Of a DNA stretch of 64,000 bases, positions 44,960 to 56,350 are shown piece after piece (the stretch's first letter is position 1; the number at the start of each line of letters is the position of its first letter). The stretch comes from Calliopum simillimum. Its lineage: Eukaryota; Arthropoda; Insecta; Diptera; Lauxaniidae. The stretch spans positions 79,307,697 to 79,371,696 of the forward strand of contig OX638371.1 of assembly GCA_951812925.1 (NCBI GenBank). Reading direction: 5' to 3'. The notes under the pieces were generated by a model. It did not search any database and was not told where the DNA came from. It saw only the letters and a program-made list of their open reading frames with translations. The translations under genes and the position numbers were made by a program.

Positions 44960-45315
44960 AGTTATAACATTGCATTCCCATGCCATCGCATAAAAATGCT
45001 GACGTCTGGTCTGCACAATGCACGCGCGTCCGGCACAGTTTGTCAACGTGAGTCCACCGTGGGATATAGCCGACGCAGCATTATTTGTAAGTTATAATTA
45101 GGCCGTTAGAGTTATTGACTAATTTAGGGTTTTGTAAGAGTTTAGTTTTAGTTTTGCTTTTGTATCGATCAGTTCATTTTAGTGCTATAAATTGTGAAAA
45201 TAAATCCATTGAGTAATTTTAAATATTATCCGTGTTATTAGTGAAATCAAGGAGCCGACGTTGAGGCTTCTTGATTAATATTTTTTTCCAGCAGTGTAAT
45301 AAAGGAAAGTTAACT
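44960..45315 (+). repeat. 3' LTR
   Basis: 356 bp. No difference from the 5' LTR was seen on reading both through. Confidence 0.9.
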
Positions 45316-45663
45316 TCGATATTTTGGATGTTTCTCGATACTTTTGGACTTTTACCGATATTTTGGATGTTTCTCGATACTTTTGGACTGTTACCGATAT
45401 TTTAGATGTTTCTCTATACTTTTGGACTTATACCGATATTTTGGATGTTTCTCGATACTTTTGGACTTATACTTATACTTATATTTTGGATGTTTTGCGA
45501 TACTTTTGAACTTTTATCGATATTTTGGATGTTTCTCGATACTTTTAGACCTATACCGATATTTTGGATGTTTCTCGATACTTTTGGACTTTTATCGATA
45601 TTTTGGATGTTTCTCGATACGTTTGGACTTTTACCGATATTTTGGATGTTTTCCGATATTTTT
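45316..45663. repeat. 39-bp minisatellite, right part (about 9 units)
   Basis: Continuation of the array at 36705-37657, starting with the TCGA duplication. One unit near 45470 contains a short ACTTAT triplication. Confidence 0.9.
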
Positions 45664-46664
45664 TGGCAAAAGCACTACACCAATTTTTATGTTATTCGGT
45701 TTTAAAATTTACTGAGCCTGCTGCATATAAAAAATATTGCTACGACTAATGAATACTCAATGTTCTGGCTTTCTTTTTTACCAAACGGTACTCGGAAAAA
45801 GTGTATCTATCTCAAAGTAAAAGGCCAAATTTTGGCCACCGGCGATACTAGTTCTGATTAATCTGTATTGCGGTTTAGTCATTGATTTATGTGACTTTTA
45901 ATAAAAAATATTTTCTTCCGAGAAAGTTTTTATTAGAAACATTCATGACCACGAGGCAATTCAGCAAAATGGTAGTAGAATACGGCGTCTTTCTTCTTAC
46001 ATTTTAAAACCTCGTAGGAGTAACTTCAAATTAAGCTCTTTTTATTTAAAGATGTTTGATCGAAAGGAATGATTTTATAGGAAATGATTAAATGACTGAT
46101 GAAATGAAAAACTTATATAATCTAAAAATACGTTCAGTTTTATTATATTAAGAATTATTTTAAAGAACAATGTTAACTACAGACTACGCGTTAAATTCAA
46201 GCTTAAGCTGTGAAAATATTTTGCAAGTAACAGAAATCCTTGTATGGGACCTTATGCAGCGGGGAGAACAATGAGCGTACTGAGTCAAAAAGTACAAAAA
46301 CTTATTCACAGGAGTTAAGGTGCTGGTGGACGAAAAACTTCTGCTAAGTTCTTTGTAGACAGATCGAATACTCCTTATGTTTTGTCGAAGTTGAGTTGCT
46401 GTTTCAAACTTTAAAGCAAGTACTGCCGTCAGTGAAAATTTCTGATCCCAAGCGTAGGTAGTGTAGAACCATTAAGGAAATCGGGGCCGTGTACGCTCTG
46501 TGGAGAAATAAAAAACTAGTTTATTCGTGCTGTAATTAAAAGAAAAACGTTTTAGTTTGAGCGAGTTAAGCACATTTACATTAAGTAGGGTTGCCAGATG
46601 CAAATAAGATTTGTCTGGACTCTTGGAGAAAAATCTAAATTTTTTTGGACAATGAAATTTAAGT
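45664..46664. other. Stretch without a recognisable gene
   Basis: Mixed AT-rich sequence with no repeat ends or coding similarity that I can support. Confidence 0.4.
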
Positions 46665-46668
46665 AGGT

Positions 46669-48581
46669 CACGGTGGTTTTTAAAAAATTTCAACTTTTTG
46701 AAATACCACCCGCGATTTTTTTCGGGGATAGTGTTGGGGGACCCTTCTAGTATCAGAATCCGGGAACCGCGAAATCAAACGTCCAGCCGTTTTTTTTTTT
46801 TCGACATTTTAGTTTTTTTAACGATTTTTGAGAATGTCTCGGATTTATATACATATTATGTACACATATATATGTATGTACGTACATATATATACTTGTA
46901 TATGTATATATGTGTAATATATATATATGTATATATATATACATACATGCATTCATACATATAAAAGGTATCGTTTCCGCACCATTTATTTAAAAAAAAA
47001 ATCGGTTTTTTCGTATATAAAAAAACACAAACAAAAACCGGATACAGCAATAGTCACTCCAGATGTGATTTTTGATGCTTAATCCGAATCCGGTCTTAGA
47101 ATTGCTCTATTACTTCTGGACTTTGAGATATCCTTACATATATGTATAAAGGACACCACTTTTTTTCCTGTTTTTGAAGTTATATAACAAGATAAGATAA
47201 TATTATGCCGTAAAATCTGGTATGACAGTTAATAGCCCTAGTTTTTTTCTTGAAAACTCAATCAAACCGATAACGATATCTTTTTTTTTGTCGGAGATAT
47301 CTTTACCTAAAAAGTTAAAAAAGTGCAAAAACACGATTTTTGGCTATATTGGATGTTATATGCAGGACACACAAAATTCTTCTGTGAATTTCTATTACCA
47401 GAAACATTTAGTACTTTCTTTTGGCTTTCAATTGAGCTATTAAATGTTCATCTGCAATATTCCTTTACAAAGTTATGACCATTTAAAAATTACATTATGA
47501 AGTGCAAACTCACAGGGGTGCCACTAAAATATAGTGTACGAGTATTTCTTATATACGTATTGCTGCAACATGTCGTCTTAAAATAGTCATAACTTTTAAG
47601 AAAACTATTACAAGAGACCACTTGTTAGCTCATTTTGAAGATAAAGAATGATTTTAAATGTGTCGGTTAGTAAAAAAGAGCAGACGAGTTTCGTCCGTAC
47701 TGTATACAACCTCAAATATAGCCGAAAACCGAGATTTTTCACTTTGAGTTTCATGGTGTGATTTTAAAGTTAACATGACTTTGCAGAGAAATATTGCAGA
47801 TAAACATTTAATAGCTCAATTAAAAGCCAAAAGAAAGTACTAAATGTTTCTGGTAATAGAAATTCACAGAAGAATTTTGTGTATCCTGCATATAACATCC
47901 AATATAGCCAAAAATCGTGTTTTTGCACTTTTTTAACTTTTTAGGTAAAGATATCTCCACAAAGAAAAAGATATCGTTATCGGTTTGATTGAGTTTTCAA
48001 GAAAAAAACTAGGGCTATTAACTGTCATACCAGATTTTACGGCATAACATTATCTTATCTTGTTATATAACTTCAAAAACAGGAAAAAAAGTGGTGTCCT
48101 TTATACATATATGTAGGGATATCTCAAAGTCCAGAAGTAGTAGAGCAATTCTAAGACCGGATTCGGATTAAGCATCAAAAATCACATCTGGAGTGACTAT
48201 TGCTGTATCCGGTTTTTGTTTGTGTTTTTTTATATACGAAAAAACCGATTTTTTTTTTAAATAAATGGTGCGGAAACGATACCTTTTATATGTATGTATG
48301 CATGTATGTATATATATATACATGTATATATATTACACATATATACATATACAAGTATATATATGTACGTACATACATATATATGTGTACATAATATGTA
48401 TATAAATCCGAAACATTCTCAAAAATCGTTAAAAAAACTAAAAAGTCAAAAAAAAAAAAACGGCTGGACGTTCGATTTCGCGGTTCCCGGATTCTGATAC
48501 TAGAAGGGTCCCCCAACACTATCCCCGAAAAAAATCGCGGGTGGTATTTCAAAAAGTTGAAATTTTTTAAAAACCACCGTG
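46669..48581. mobile_element. Near-perfect palindromic element, CACGGTGG ends, 4-bp duplication
   Basis: The ends CACGGTGGTTTTTAAAAAA and complement are flanked by AGGT (46665-46668 and 48582-48585). The arms of about 800-840 bp are almost identical and surround a centre of about 250 bp (47.51-47.76 kb). Each arm has a TATATATGTATG microsatellite and the CCGGATTCGGATTAAGC module. A 4-bp duplication with CAC ends recalls Chapaev-type CMC transposons. The frames 46698-47050 and 48200-48552 are mirror readings of the arms. Confidence 0.75.
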
Positions 48582-49244
48582 AGGTAGTACCTGGAGACCG
48601 ATCCCTGCTCGGTCAACAATCTGATCTTATTATTTTAGTCGATTGTTTTTATTCATAGCTATTTTTTGTGATGAAATTCGTATCTTTTCACCTTCAATGT
48701 TCATGCTTTCAAAATGATAACTAACCGATGAGAATAATAATAAGAAAAAACTAGAATGGTATAAAAAAAAAACCAAAAACTCCAAATTTTTTTTTGGTGA
48801 AATAGAATGCCCCAAAATAAATAAATGGGATATGCCACGCACCCAAAATATTTCGTCTTTTGTATGGGGCTGAAATATCTTATTTTCAAAGGAACATAAC
48901 TCGGAAAATAAAAGTCATATTGGAAAAATCCGAAAGGATATTTTGATAAGGAAAAGCGTGGCTATTCGATGCCATTAATAAAAAAGAATTTCACCTTTTC
49001 TTGTAGTTACGCTGTAAGACTGAACGCAGCGTTTTCTTCAATTTCAAGCAAGGATATTTCAAAATCCTGCAGGTATAATGACAGTTCTGCGGATGAAGAT
49101 GGATTCCGCATCAAAAATTAGATAAGACTGCGTGTAAGGAATAAAAGGTTCATTCTATTTTTTTGTGCCTGAGTTATTTACCAAAGTTTTCATCGAAATA
49201 TGTTGTACCACTTGCGAGAAATTGCATTTATTGTGTTTGACTTG

Positions 49245-50530
49245 TATGGGAGGCTCCACGCCCACAGACGATATTTTGCCTAATTTCAGTTCGTAGGTGC
49301 CTAATAGCAAGTTGACTCCCTACAGTCAAATTTAGAAAGATTGCTTTAGTAGTTTTCTCTTTATGGCGTATTATATTTTTGTGGGCGGTGCAGCGCCCTT
49401 CAACGAGTTTTTTTAATATAACGACATATAACATATTATTACTTATTTTTGGGGGTACAATCTCTTAAATTTTCATTATAATTGTTGTAGTCGTTTTCGA
49501 GTAATATTGAATCAAAATCTTAATGGTTGAAATGGGGGCGTGGCACTTCTTCGATACCACCCACTTTTCGGTTATTACAAGGCATTGCTAAGTAGTACCT
49601 ACACACCAAATTTCATTAAAATATCTTGTAACATTTGCGAGAAATAGCATTCAACGTATTTTGCTTGTATGGGAGGTTCCACGCACAACGCCGATATTTC
49701 ACCCACTTTCAGATCAGAAATGCCTTATAGCAAGTAGGCTCCCCACAGTTAATTTCAGACTGATTGCTTTATTAATTTTCTTTTTGTACCGAATTATAAT
49801 TTTGTGGGTGGTGCCACGCCCTTCAACGAGTTTTTTCAATATAACGGCATATTGCATATTAATCTTTGTTTGCAGATGTAACATCTCCTAAATTTTCATC
49901 AAAATTGTTGGAGTCGTTTTTGAGTAATATTAAATCAAAATTTTCAATGGCAAAAAAGTGGGCGTGGCACTTCCTCGACTCCCCCCACTTTTTGGATATT
50001 ACAAGGCATTGATAAGTAGTACCTGTACACCAAATTTCATTAAAATATCTTGTAGCATTTGCGAGAAATAGCATTTAACGTATTTTGCTTGTATGGGAGA
50101 TTCCATGCGCAACGGCGACATTTCGCCCACCTTCAGGTCAGAGATGCCTTATAGGAAGTAGGCTCCCCACAGTTAATTTCAGAATGATTGCTTTATTAGT
50201 TTTCTTTTTATACCGAATTATAAGTTTTTGGGTGGTGCCACGCCCTTCAACAAGTTTTCCCAATATAGCGGCATATTGCATATTAATCCTCGTTTACAGA
50301 AGTAACTTCTCCTAAATTTTCATCAAAATTGTTGGAGTCGTTTTCGAGTAATATTAAATCAAAATTTTCAATGGCTAAAAAGTGGGCGTGGCACTTCTTC
50401 GATCCCGCCCACTTTTTGTCCGTGACGAGGTATTATTAACCCCTACCCGCTTACTAAATTTCATCCAAATATCTTATATGGTTTGCGAGTTATTACTAAA
50501 TCAAATTTAAAATTTAAGGCTGTGCCACGG
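49245..50530. repeat. Tandem array, three units of about 424 bp
   Basis: Unit starts are near 49245, 49667 and 50091 (GTATGGGAG..TCCA(C/T)GC). Each unit contains GTGGGCGTGGCACTTC and CGTTTTCGAGTAATATTG-like words. The repeated peptides read from 49661-49891 and 50085-50315 show the repeat and are not proteins. The outer end of the array (ATACAATTTTATCTCGTATA, 50701) is mirrored at 50925-50943. Confidence 0.75.
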
Positions 50531-50917
50531 CCTCTGGTGGGCATTTACAAAGTTCAAACCTAGCTCTTTCTTTATTGCATGCTAATATCTAACATTACTC
50601 CAAGTTTCATTAAAATCGCTGTAGCCGTTTTCGAGAAAAAATATTGGCACAGAAATAAGTACAAAGAAACAAAAAAAAAAAAAAAACAAAAAAACAAACA
50701 TACAATTTTATCTCGTATATTTAAGTTAGTATATTAAAAAAAAAACATTTATTTAATCAGGTCCTTAAAACATATTTTCTTTCTATTGAAAATTTTCTGG
50801 ATGATTAAATATTTCGCAATATTCGGCGGAAATTTCTTACCTTTTCAAAAGTAAGAAAATAGACTTTAACAAAATGTCGGCTATAAATTAGTCGGTCTAA
50901 AGTAGAAAATAGTCTTC

Positions 50918-51890
50918 TCTTCTTATACGAGATAAAATTGTATGTACTTATTTATGTTTGGAACGGGCAAAACTTTTTCTCGAAAACGGCTACAGCGATT
51001 TTAATGAAACTTTGGGTAATGTTAGATATTGGCATACAATGAAGAAGGAGCTAGGCTTAAACTTTGTAAATGCTCGCCAGGGGGCGTGGCATTGCATTAA
51101 ATTTTAAATTTGATATGGTCATAATTCGCAAACCATAAAAGGTATTTAAATGAAATTTGTTGAGCGGGTACGGCTCAATAATACCTTGTAACAGACAAAA
51201 AGTGGGCAGGATCTAAGAAGTGCCACGCCCACTTTTTAGCCCTTGAAAATTTTGATTCAATATTACTCGAAAACGACTCCAACAATTTTGATGAAAATTT
51301 AGGAGATGTTACCTCTGCAAACAGGTATTAATATGTGATATGCCGTTATATTGGGAAAACTCGTTGAAGGGCGTGACACCGCCCACAAAAATATAATACG
51401 GTTTAAAAAGAAAACTAATTAAATAATCATTCTAAAATTAACTGTGGGTTGACTACTTGCAATAAGGCATATTTGATCTGAAAGTGGGCAAAATATCGCC
51501 GTTGCGCGTGGAACCTCCCTTACAAGCAAAATACGTTAAATGCCATTTCTCGCAAATGTTACAAGGTATTTTAATGAAATTTGGTATGTAGGTACTGCTT
51601 AATAATACCTTGCCACAAACGAAAAGTAGGCGGGATCGAATAAGTGCCACGCCCACTTTTTAACCCTTGTAAATTTTGATTCAATATTACTCGAAAACGA
51701 CTCCGACAATTTTCATGAAAATTTAGGAGCTATTACCACTGCAAACAAGTATTAATATGTGATATGCCGTTATATTGGGAAAACTCGTGGCACCGCCCAC
51801 AAAAATATAATGTGCTATGAAAAGAAAACTGCTAAAGCAAGCTTTCTTAATTTAACTGTAGGGAGTCTACTTGCTACTAGGCAGTAGAGG
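50918..51890. repeat. Inverted partner of the 424-bp array
   Basis: Starting TTATACGAGATAAAATTGTATG (from 50922), the sequence reads as the complement of the array. AAGTGCCACGCCCACTTTTT occurs near 51220 and 51643, that is about 2.3 units. A further terminal fragment is at 63648-63870. Confidence 0.7.
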
Positions 51891-52199
51891 TGTTTTAAGA
51901 ATTTATGGAGATCCTTAGTAACAACATTTTGATACTTGACACCCCACAATTTTGTGAGGTTGGAAAAAAAAATGAGTTTGCAAAAAAAATTTTGGGGGTG
52001 GGGTGAGGGTAAAGGTTGGCGTAGCTACAAGAAAATTTGAAATTCTTTTTTATTAATAGCAACGAATAGCTACAATCTTCCTGATCCAAATATCCCTTCG
52101 GTTTTTTCCAATAAGATTCTTATTTTCCGAGTTATGATCCTTTGAAGATAAGATATTTCAGCCGCCATACAAAAGACGAAATATTTTGGGTGCGCACAC

Positions 52200-53040
52200 T
52201 GCGTTGGCTAGTGGGCAAAAATCAAAATTTTTTGTGACTCGAAACCTAATAATATTGGTATCAATCGACAGGTAATTGTATCAATAAAATAAAAACAAAA
52301 TATTTAGGGGAAAAACTCAGTTTTGGCTACGCTGTGACACTTCAAAGTTGAGATATTTTTCAAAAAAAATCATGTTATATTCATTTCGTTTTGGGTTCTC
52401 TTAAACAAATAATTATCAAAAATTTGTCTTTTGATTAAACTAAGCGAAGTAAAGTTTTTTATTATAAATAATATTTGAGTAAATAAATAAAACTAAAAAA
52501 TTTTGGAAAATATATTATTTGATGTATATTGTAGTGATTTTAATACACGATATTATCAAATGAAAAACTTCAAAAATTGACAAATTTCGATGAAAAAAAA
52601 AAAACAAATCTTATAAAAATAAGTGCCGTTTTTTTTCTGAATCTATTAGCTCGAATTCTATATAATCAAGAACTGCAAATAACTTTTCCTACTTCGTCCT
52701 ACAAATATTTTTTTTCTTTTTTTAAAAAATTCTTAAAACGAAAAATTTGTATGAAATATAAAATTTATGTTGAAAATTTTTTTTTTTGTTTTTATGAACA
52801 CAAATGGTCTCACAAGTACAAAAAACATTATTTCTACTACGTACATTTCATTTGTTAACATAAAACATTACTTTTTTATCATCGTTATATATGGATCTTA
52901 AGAAAATCGTCCTAAATACCTGGTTTTTAGCAAAACTATAAAGTTTACAACAAATCTGAGATCATTTTTGAGCTCAGCGACCCCAAATTACTTATAATAC
53001 CAAATTTCATCGATATCCAACCACTCCTTCTATTTTTGAC
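52200..53040. other. Interior of the large foldback, nothing recognisable
   Basis: AT-rich. The frame 52577-52858 (Phe/Lys-rich) is a chance reading. Confidence 0.4.
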
Positions 53041-53594
53041 CATTGCTTGTATGGGCTCAACGCACTGTGGTGCGTGGCAAATCCCATTTATTTATTTTAG
53101 GGCTTTCTATTGCACAAAAAAAAAATTTAGTTTTTGATATTTTTCTATACCATTCGATGCTTTCCGAGTTTTATTATTATTCTCATCGGTTTATTTATCA
53201 TGTTGAAAGCATGACCAAACATAACAAAAAATAACTATGAATAAAAACATCGACGAAAATAATAAGATAAGATTGTTGACCGAGTTTGGATCGGTCTCCA
53301 GGTACTGAATACCTATTATCAATCTGACACACAATAAAGAAGATTTTATCAGAAATAGTTTCATTTGCGTTCTTTTTCATTGTTCACATTTTAACTGGAC
53401 ATATTTCTGGATAATCTCGACTTTGGATATCAGACTGAAATTTGAACAAAACAAACGACTCTAGTTTATATGGCATCTCTACCATGAAAATACGTGAAAA
53501 GCTCGTCATCTGTCCCCCTTTTTCCTCAAAATGCTTGGTAAACGTAAACTACATTCATATGTCAACTTTTGCAGCTATAACTATTCTAAGTACA

Positions 53595-54291
53595 CACGGA
53601 GAAAAATACGCATCATAATTTTTACTCCACTCGGCTAGTCGAAAAATTAAAGTATTCAACACTAAATTTCAAATATAATTTACCTTACGTAAGAATTATT
53701 TGATGGGTCCCTAACATCATATTTACAAATAAAATTTAGTTAAATAATAAAGGAATATTTACTATAAATTTCCTACATTTGACTTTATGTAAAGTAATTT
53801 AAACTTTCAGAAAAAAAATGTATGACCATTTTTAATTTATAATTCTAGTCAAAATAACTTTATTTTTCCACGCACAAAAATGAGTGTCATAATTGTCACC
53901 CGACTCGAGTATGGTAAATACCATAAGAATATAGAATCATTTTGACTTTTATAATTTTAGTAACAATTTCTATTTTTGGACAGACATTTTCTTTATATAC
54001 AAATTTTTTTGCTTCTACATCACATGCGTAAGCAGCCCAGAGGATATGTATCTGACTATCATACGGAAGGGCCAGGGTTCGTACCCCAGCGCCGGTCAGT
54101 TAATTTTTTTTTTTGTTGTTTGAACTATACAGTAAGGTAAATATCACGCCAATTTTTTCATAAAAATTACTAAGAAACATACATTCTGAATTGACTAAAA
54201 CAGTAAGGTGTGAAGCTGTCACTATTCTGATTTGAAATTCTGGCATAATTTATGAGAAATAAAGTAGCAAGTACTATTTTTTTCTCCGTGT
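53595..54291. mobile_element. ACACGGAG-ended TIR element carrying a tRNA-like sequence
   Basis: The ends ACACGGAGAAAAATA and (complement) ACACGGAGAAAAAAATA enclose about 700 bp. Subterminal direct repeats (CATAATT..CACYCGACTCG, near 53612 and 53890) are visible. A plus-strand tRNA-like sequence followed by a T-run lies at 54028-54110. The target duplication is unclear. Confidence 0.65.
54028..54098 (+). repeat. tRNA-like sequence, possibly tRNA-Asp derived
   Basis: A B box GGTTCGTACCC (54076-54086) follows an anticodon-arm-like segment (stem four of five pairs, loop CTATCAT). A T-arm stem of four of five pairs also forms. TTTTTTTTTTTT (from 54104) follows at once. The resemblance to tRNA-Asp is from the loop only and is tentative. 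Confidence 0.45.
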
Positions 54292-54329
54292 AGTGACACA
54301 GCTCCATTCTCTAGTATGGGTGATGACTA

Positions 54330-55362
54330 GGGATTCCAATTTTTGGACTTTCTGCGATCCCGGGATTTTTGGGATCATAAATTTGAATCCCGGAACTTGT
54401 ATGAATTTGATTTTTTCCAAATAAGGCACAAATTTAATATTAATATTTCCCAATATTTTGTCTTATAATACCCCTACAAAGATATTCAATTTATAAAGCT
54501 TCAAAAATATTAAAAAACAATTTCTTAGAACAGGTGCCCAAATTTTATGAAGCAATTCACACCTTTTCAAAAAATCAAAAATTCATGAATGCTTATTTAA
54601 TTCAAAAACATAAAACAAACACAAACTTAAAGGTACATTGCAGCGTTATATCCTAAGTTTAATACATATAATTAGATAATATAGTGAGATCAAAGTTCTA
54701 ACAAGCGTTGAACTTGAAAGAATCAACTTTTTTGTTAATCGGTTTTATCTATATAAGTATACGCAAGACAAAAATTTGTCCTACCTTTTTTACTATGGTA
54801 AAAACAGAGCAAGACTTTGAATTATACACCATTGGAAAGGTATTTGTATGAAAATGTGCACAAAGTTAAAATTATTTTAATATTTTGCCAGTTAAAATAA
54901 AAAGACAAAAAGCTGACTGACACTGACTTCTTGTTTTTTTTTTTCTTATCTTTTCACATTTGTCACTGTACCAAGGATGATAAATGATCTTTTCTATTTT
55001 GTACCAAATAGCAAAACTGGTACTAAAACTGTCTAAAAAGTACCAAATTTATTTAGTTTATTTGTGGTAAAATTCTAGTAATTATTAAAATATGATTTTA
55101 GCAAAATTAACGGATTTATTGTCACTCATATTTCAATAAATAAATAAAATATTTGAAAAAATGTATTTTCAGCGTGTTTGCTCGCATTTATTGATTTTTG
55201 ACATAGCAGGTGCATACAACAAAAATTATTAAATTTTGCAAATTAAAATGATCTAATGCAGTGAAAAGGGTAATTCTATTGTTAAAAATAGGCTTGAAGA
55301 AGAAACGAATGCCGGGATTTTCGGGACTGCAAAAATTCTGGAGATCCCGGAACTGGAATCCC
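54330..55362. mobile_element. TAGGGATTCC-ended element with repeated CCCGGGAT words
   Basis: The ends TAGGGATTCCARTT and complement are at 54328 and 55364. The flanks are either TA or an imperfect 8-bp repeat (GTGATGAC against ATGGTGAC), so the superfamily is open (Tc1-like or hAT-like). GATCCCGG and GGGAT words are concentrated near both ends. No transposase frame was found. Confidence 0.55.
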
Positions 55363-55638
55363 TAATGGTGACACGCCGCGTGCGCGACTTTCATCTTCTC
55401 GAAATAAGGAAATTACCATGATGCAGTAGGACTACTTACTATTAAGACCAAAGTACTTGGACGCAGAAGGACTACAATCATACTTTTTTTGTTTGTTTTG
55501 CTGTTTTTACACTTATGTTACAATTTAAACTTTCGAAAATCGTATAAAATAAAAAAATCAGATTTTAAGTTTAATTTTAGTTTATTTTTATCGTAACTCC
55601 ACACTCAGTTGCTTTTATGTATAATCATAACTACTCAC

Positions 55639-55986
55639 CTATCTCGTATCTCGTGTGTGTCCCTTTGGAATACTTAATAATATCCGTTGCCTGTTCCATT
55701 CTACTTGATAAAATGCAGCGAAACAAATCAATATAAATGCCACTAATAATCCTAAAGCGGCCAAAATGCGACACCATTTTCCATTATTTTTTCTAACAAT
55801 TATTTCGGGTTGTTCAGGTGCCACCGCATGCGATATTGTTACAATATCGGTCACACAGATCGCCTCATTCGCCAAGTCGACAGGAATTGCTGCCACTGCT
55901 GTTGCAAGTTCTGGTTCATCTTCAGTTTGCTCTACTTCCACTTCAGTTGATTTTAATGATGAATTGTCCAAAGATTCTTCTTTCAT
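55639..55986 (-). pseudogene. Duplicate of lysozyme exon 1, ending in a stop at the donor
   Basis: 115 codons match exon 1 at 34868-34520: the same Met-Lys-x-Glu-Ser-Leu start, the acidic tail with Asp-Glu-Pro-Glu, the membrane helix, and the Ser-Ile-Pro-Lys-Gly-His end. A TAG lies directly before the GTGAGT donor, where the functional exon instead ends in phase 1. No matching exon 2 or 3 was found below it. It is either a decayed duplicate or a short membrane protein. Confidence 0.65.
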
Positions 55987-56053
55987 TTTTATACTTTAAT
56001 TAGTTTAATTGTTGTTATTAATCTTCAAGTCACTGGTTTGACAAACTCCGTCC

Positions 56054-56330
56054 AACTGAATACGTGATGTTAATTTTTGTTGTAGTCTACTATGATTTTT
56101 CTGATGCATTTAATTCAAATATTATTAATTAAAGTAATGCTTCTTATCTCTCATATTATTTGCTAAAGGTCTTTGCTTTATGATAACCTTAAAAGTCTGT
56201 CCTCAATAAGGCCCGTCATCATTAATCAGTGCGTTGCTGGAATTGTTGTGGTCGTTATCCGCAATAAGGTTATTTAGAACAACACTTTAAGAGTAATTTA
56301 AATATAATTAGAATTGAATTTGGCAAATTT
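56054..56330 (-). promoter_or_regulatory. Duplicated lysozyme promoter
   Basis: The initiator TCAGTT (56059-56054), TTTTAAGGTTATCAT (near 56190) and the TTGTGGTCGTTATC block (near 56246) correspond in order and spacing to those upstream of 34868. Homology ends near 56330. Confidence 0.5.
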
Positions 56331-56350
56331 GTAAAGTACACACAAAATGG

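Larger units (their letters stand above)
37658..45315 (+). mobile_element. Gypsy-type errantivirus (7658 bp), internally deleted
   Basis: Two 356-bp LTRs that read the same base for base start AGTTATAAC and end GTTAACT. The target duplication is TCGA (37654-37657 and 45316-45319) inside the minisatellite. Order: LTR, primer-binding site, long leader with tandem repeats and a TA-flanked insertion, gag-pol fusion frame, env frame, polypurine tract, LTR. The apparent LTR identity implies a recent insertion. Gag C-terminus, protease and RT front are absent, so it could move only with proteins from other copies. Confidence 0.9.
48582..53312. mobile_element. Large foldback element with internal tandem repeats
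   Basis: The inverted ends AGTACCTGGAGACCGATC and complement, followed by CTCGGTCAACAATCT, lie at 48586 and 53306. Further inverted blocks (GGGATATGCCACGCACCC near 48827; the complement near 53080) continue inward. The inner part is a 424-bp tandem array on one side and its inverted, shorter version on the other. The palindrome at 46669-48581 inserted next to its left end. No transposase is seen. Confidence 0.6.

Noticed and set aside
46698..48552. Tyr/Ile-rich frames on both strands
   Set aside because: Mirror readings of the palindrome arms and the TATG microsatellite.
49661..50315. Two near-identical 76-residue frames
   Set aside because: Readings of the 424-bp tandem repeat.
54018..54110. 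Genuine tRNA gene
   Set aside because: B box and partial arms are present, but the acceptor stem is not convincing and the sequence sits in a TIR element; kept as tRNA-like only.
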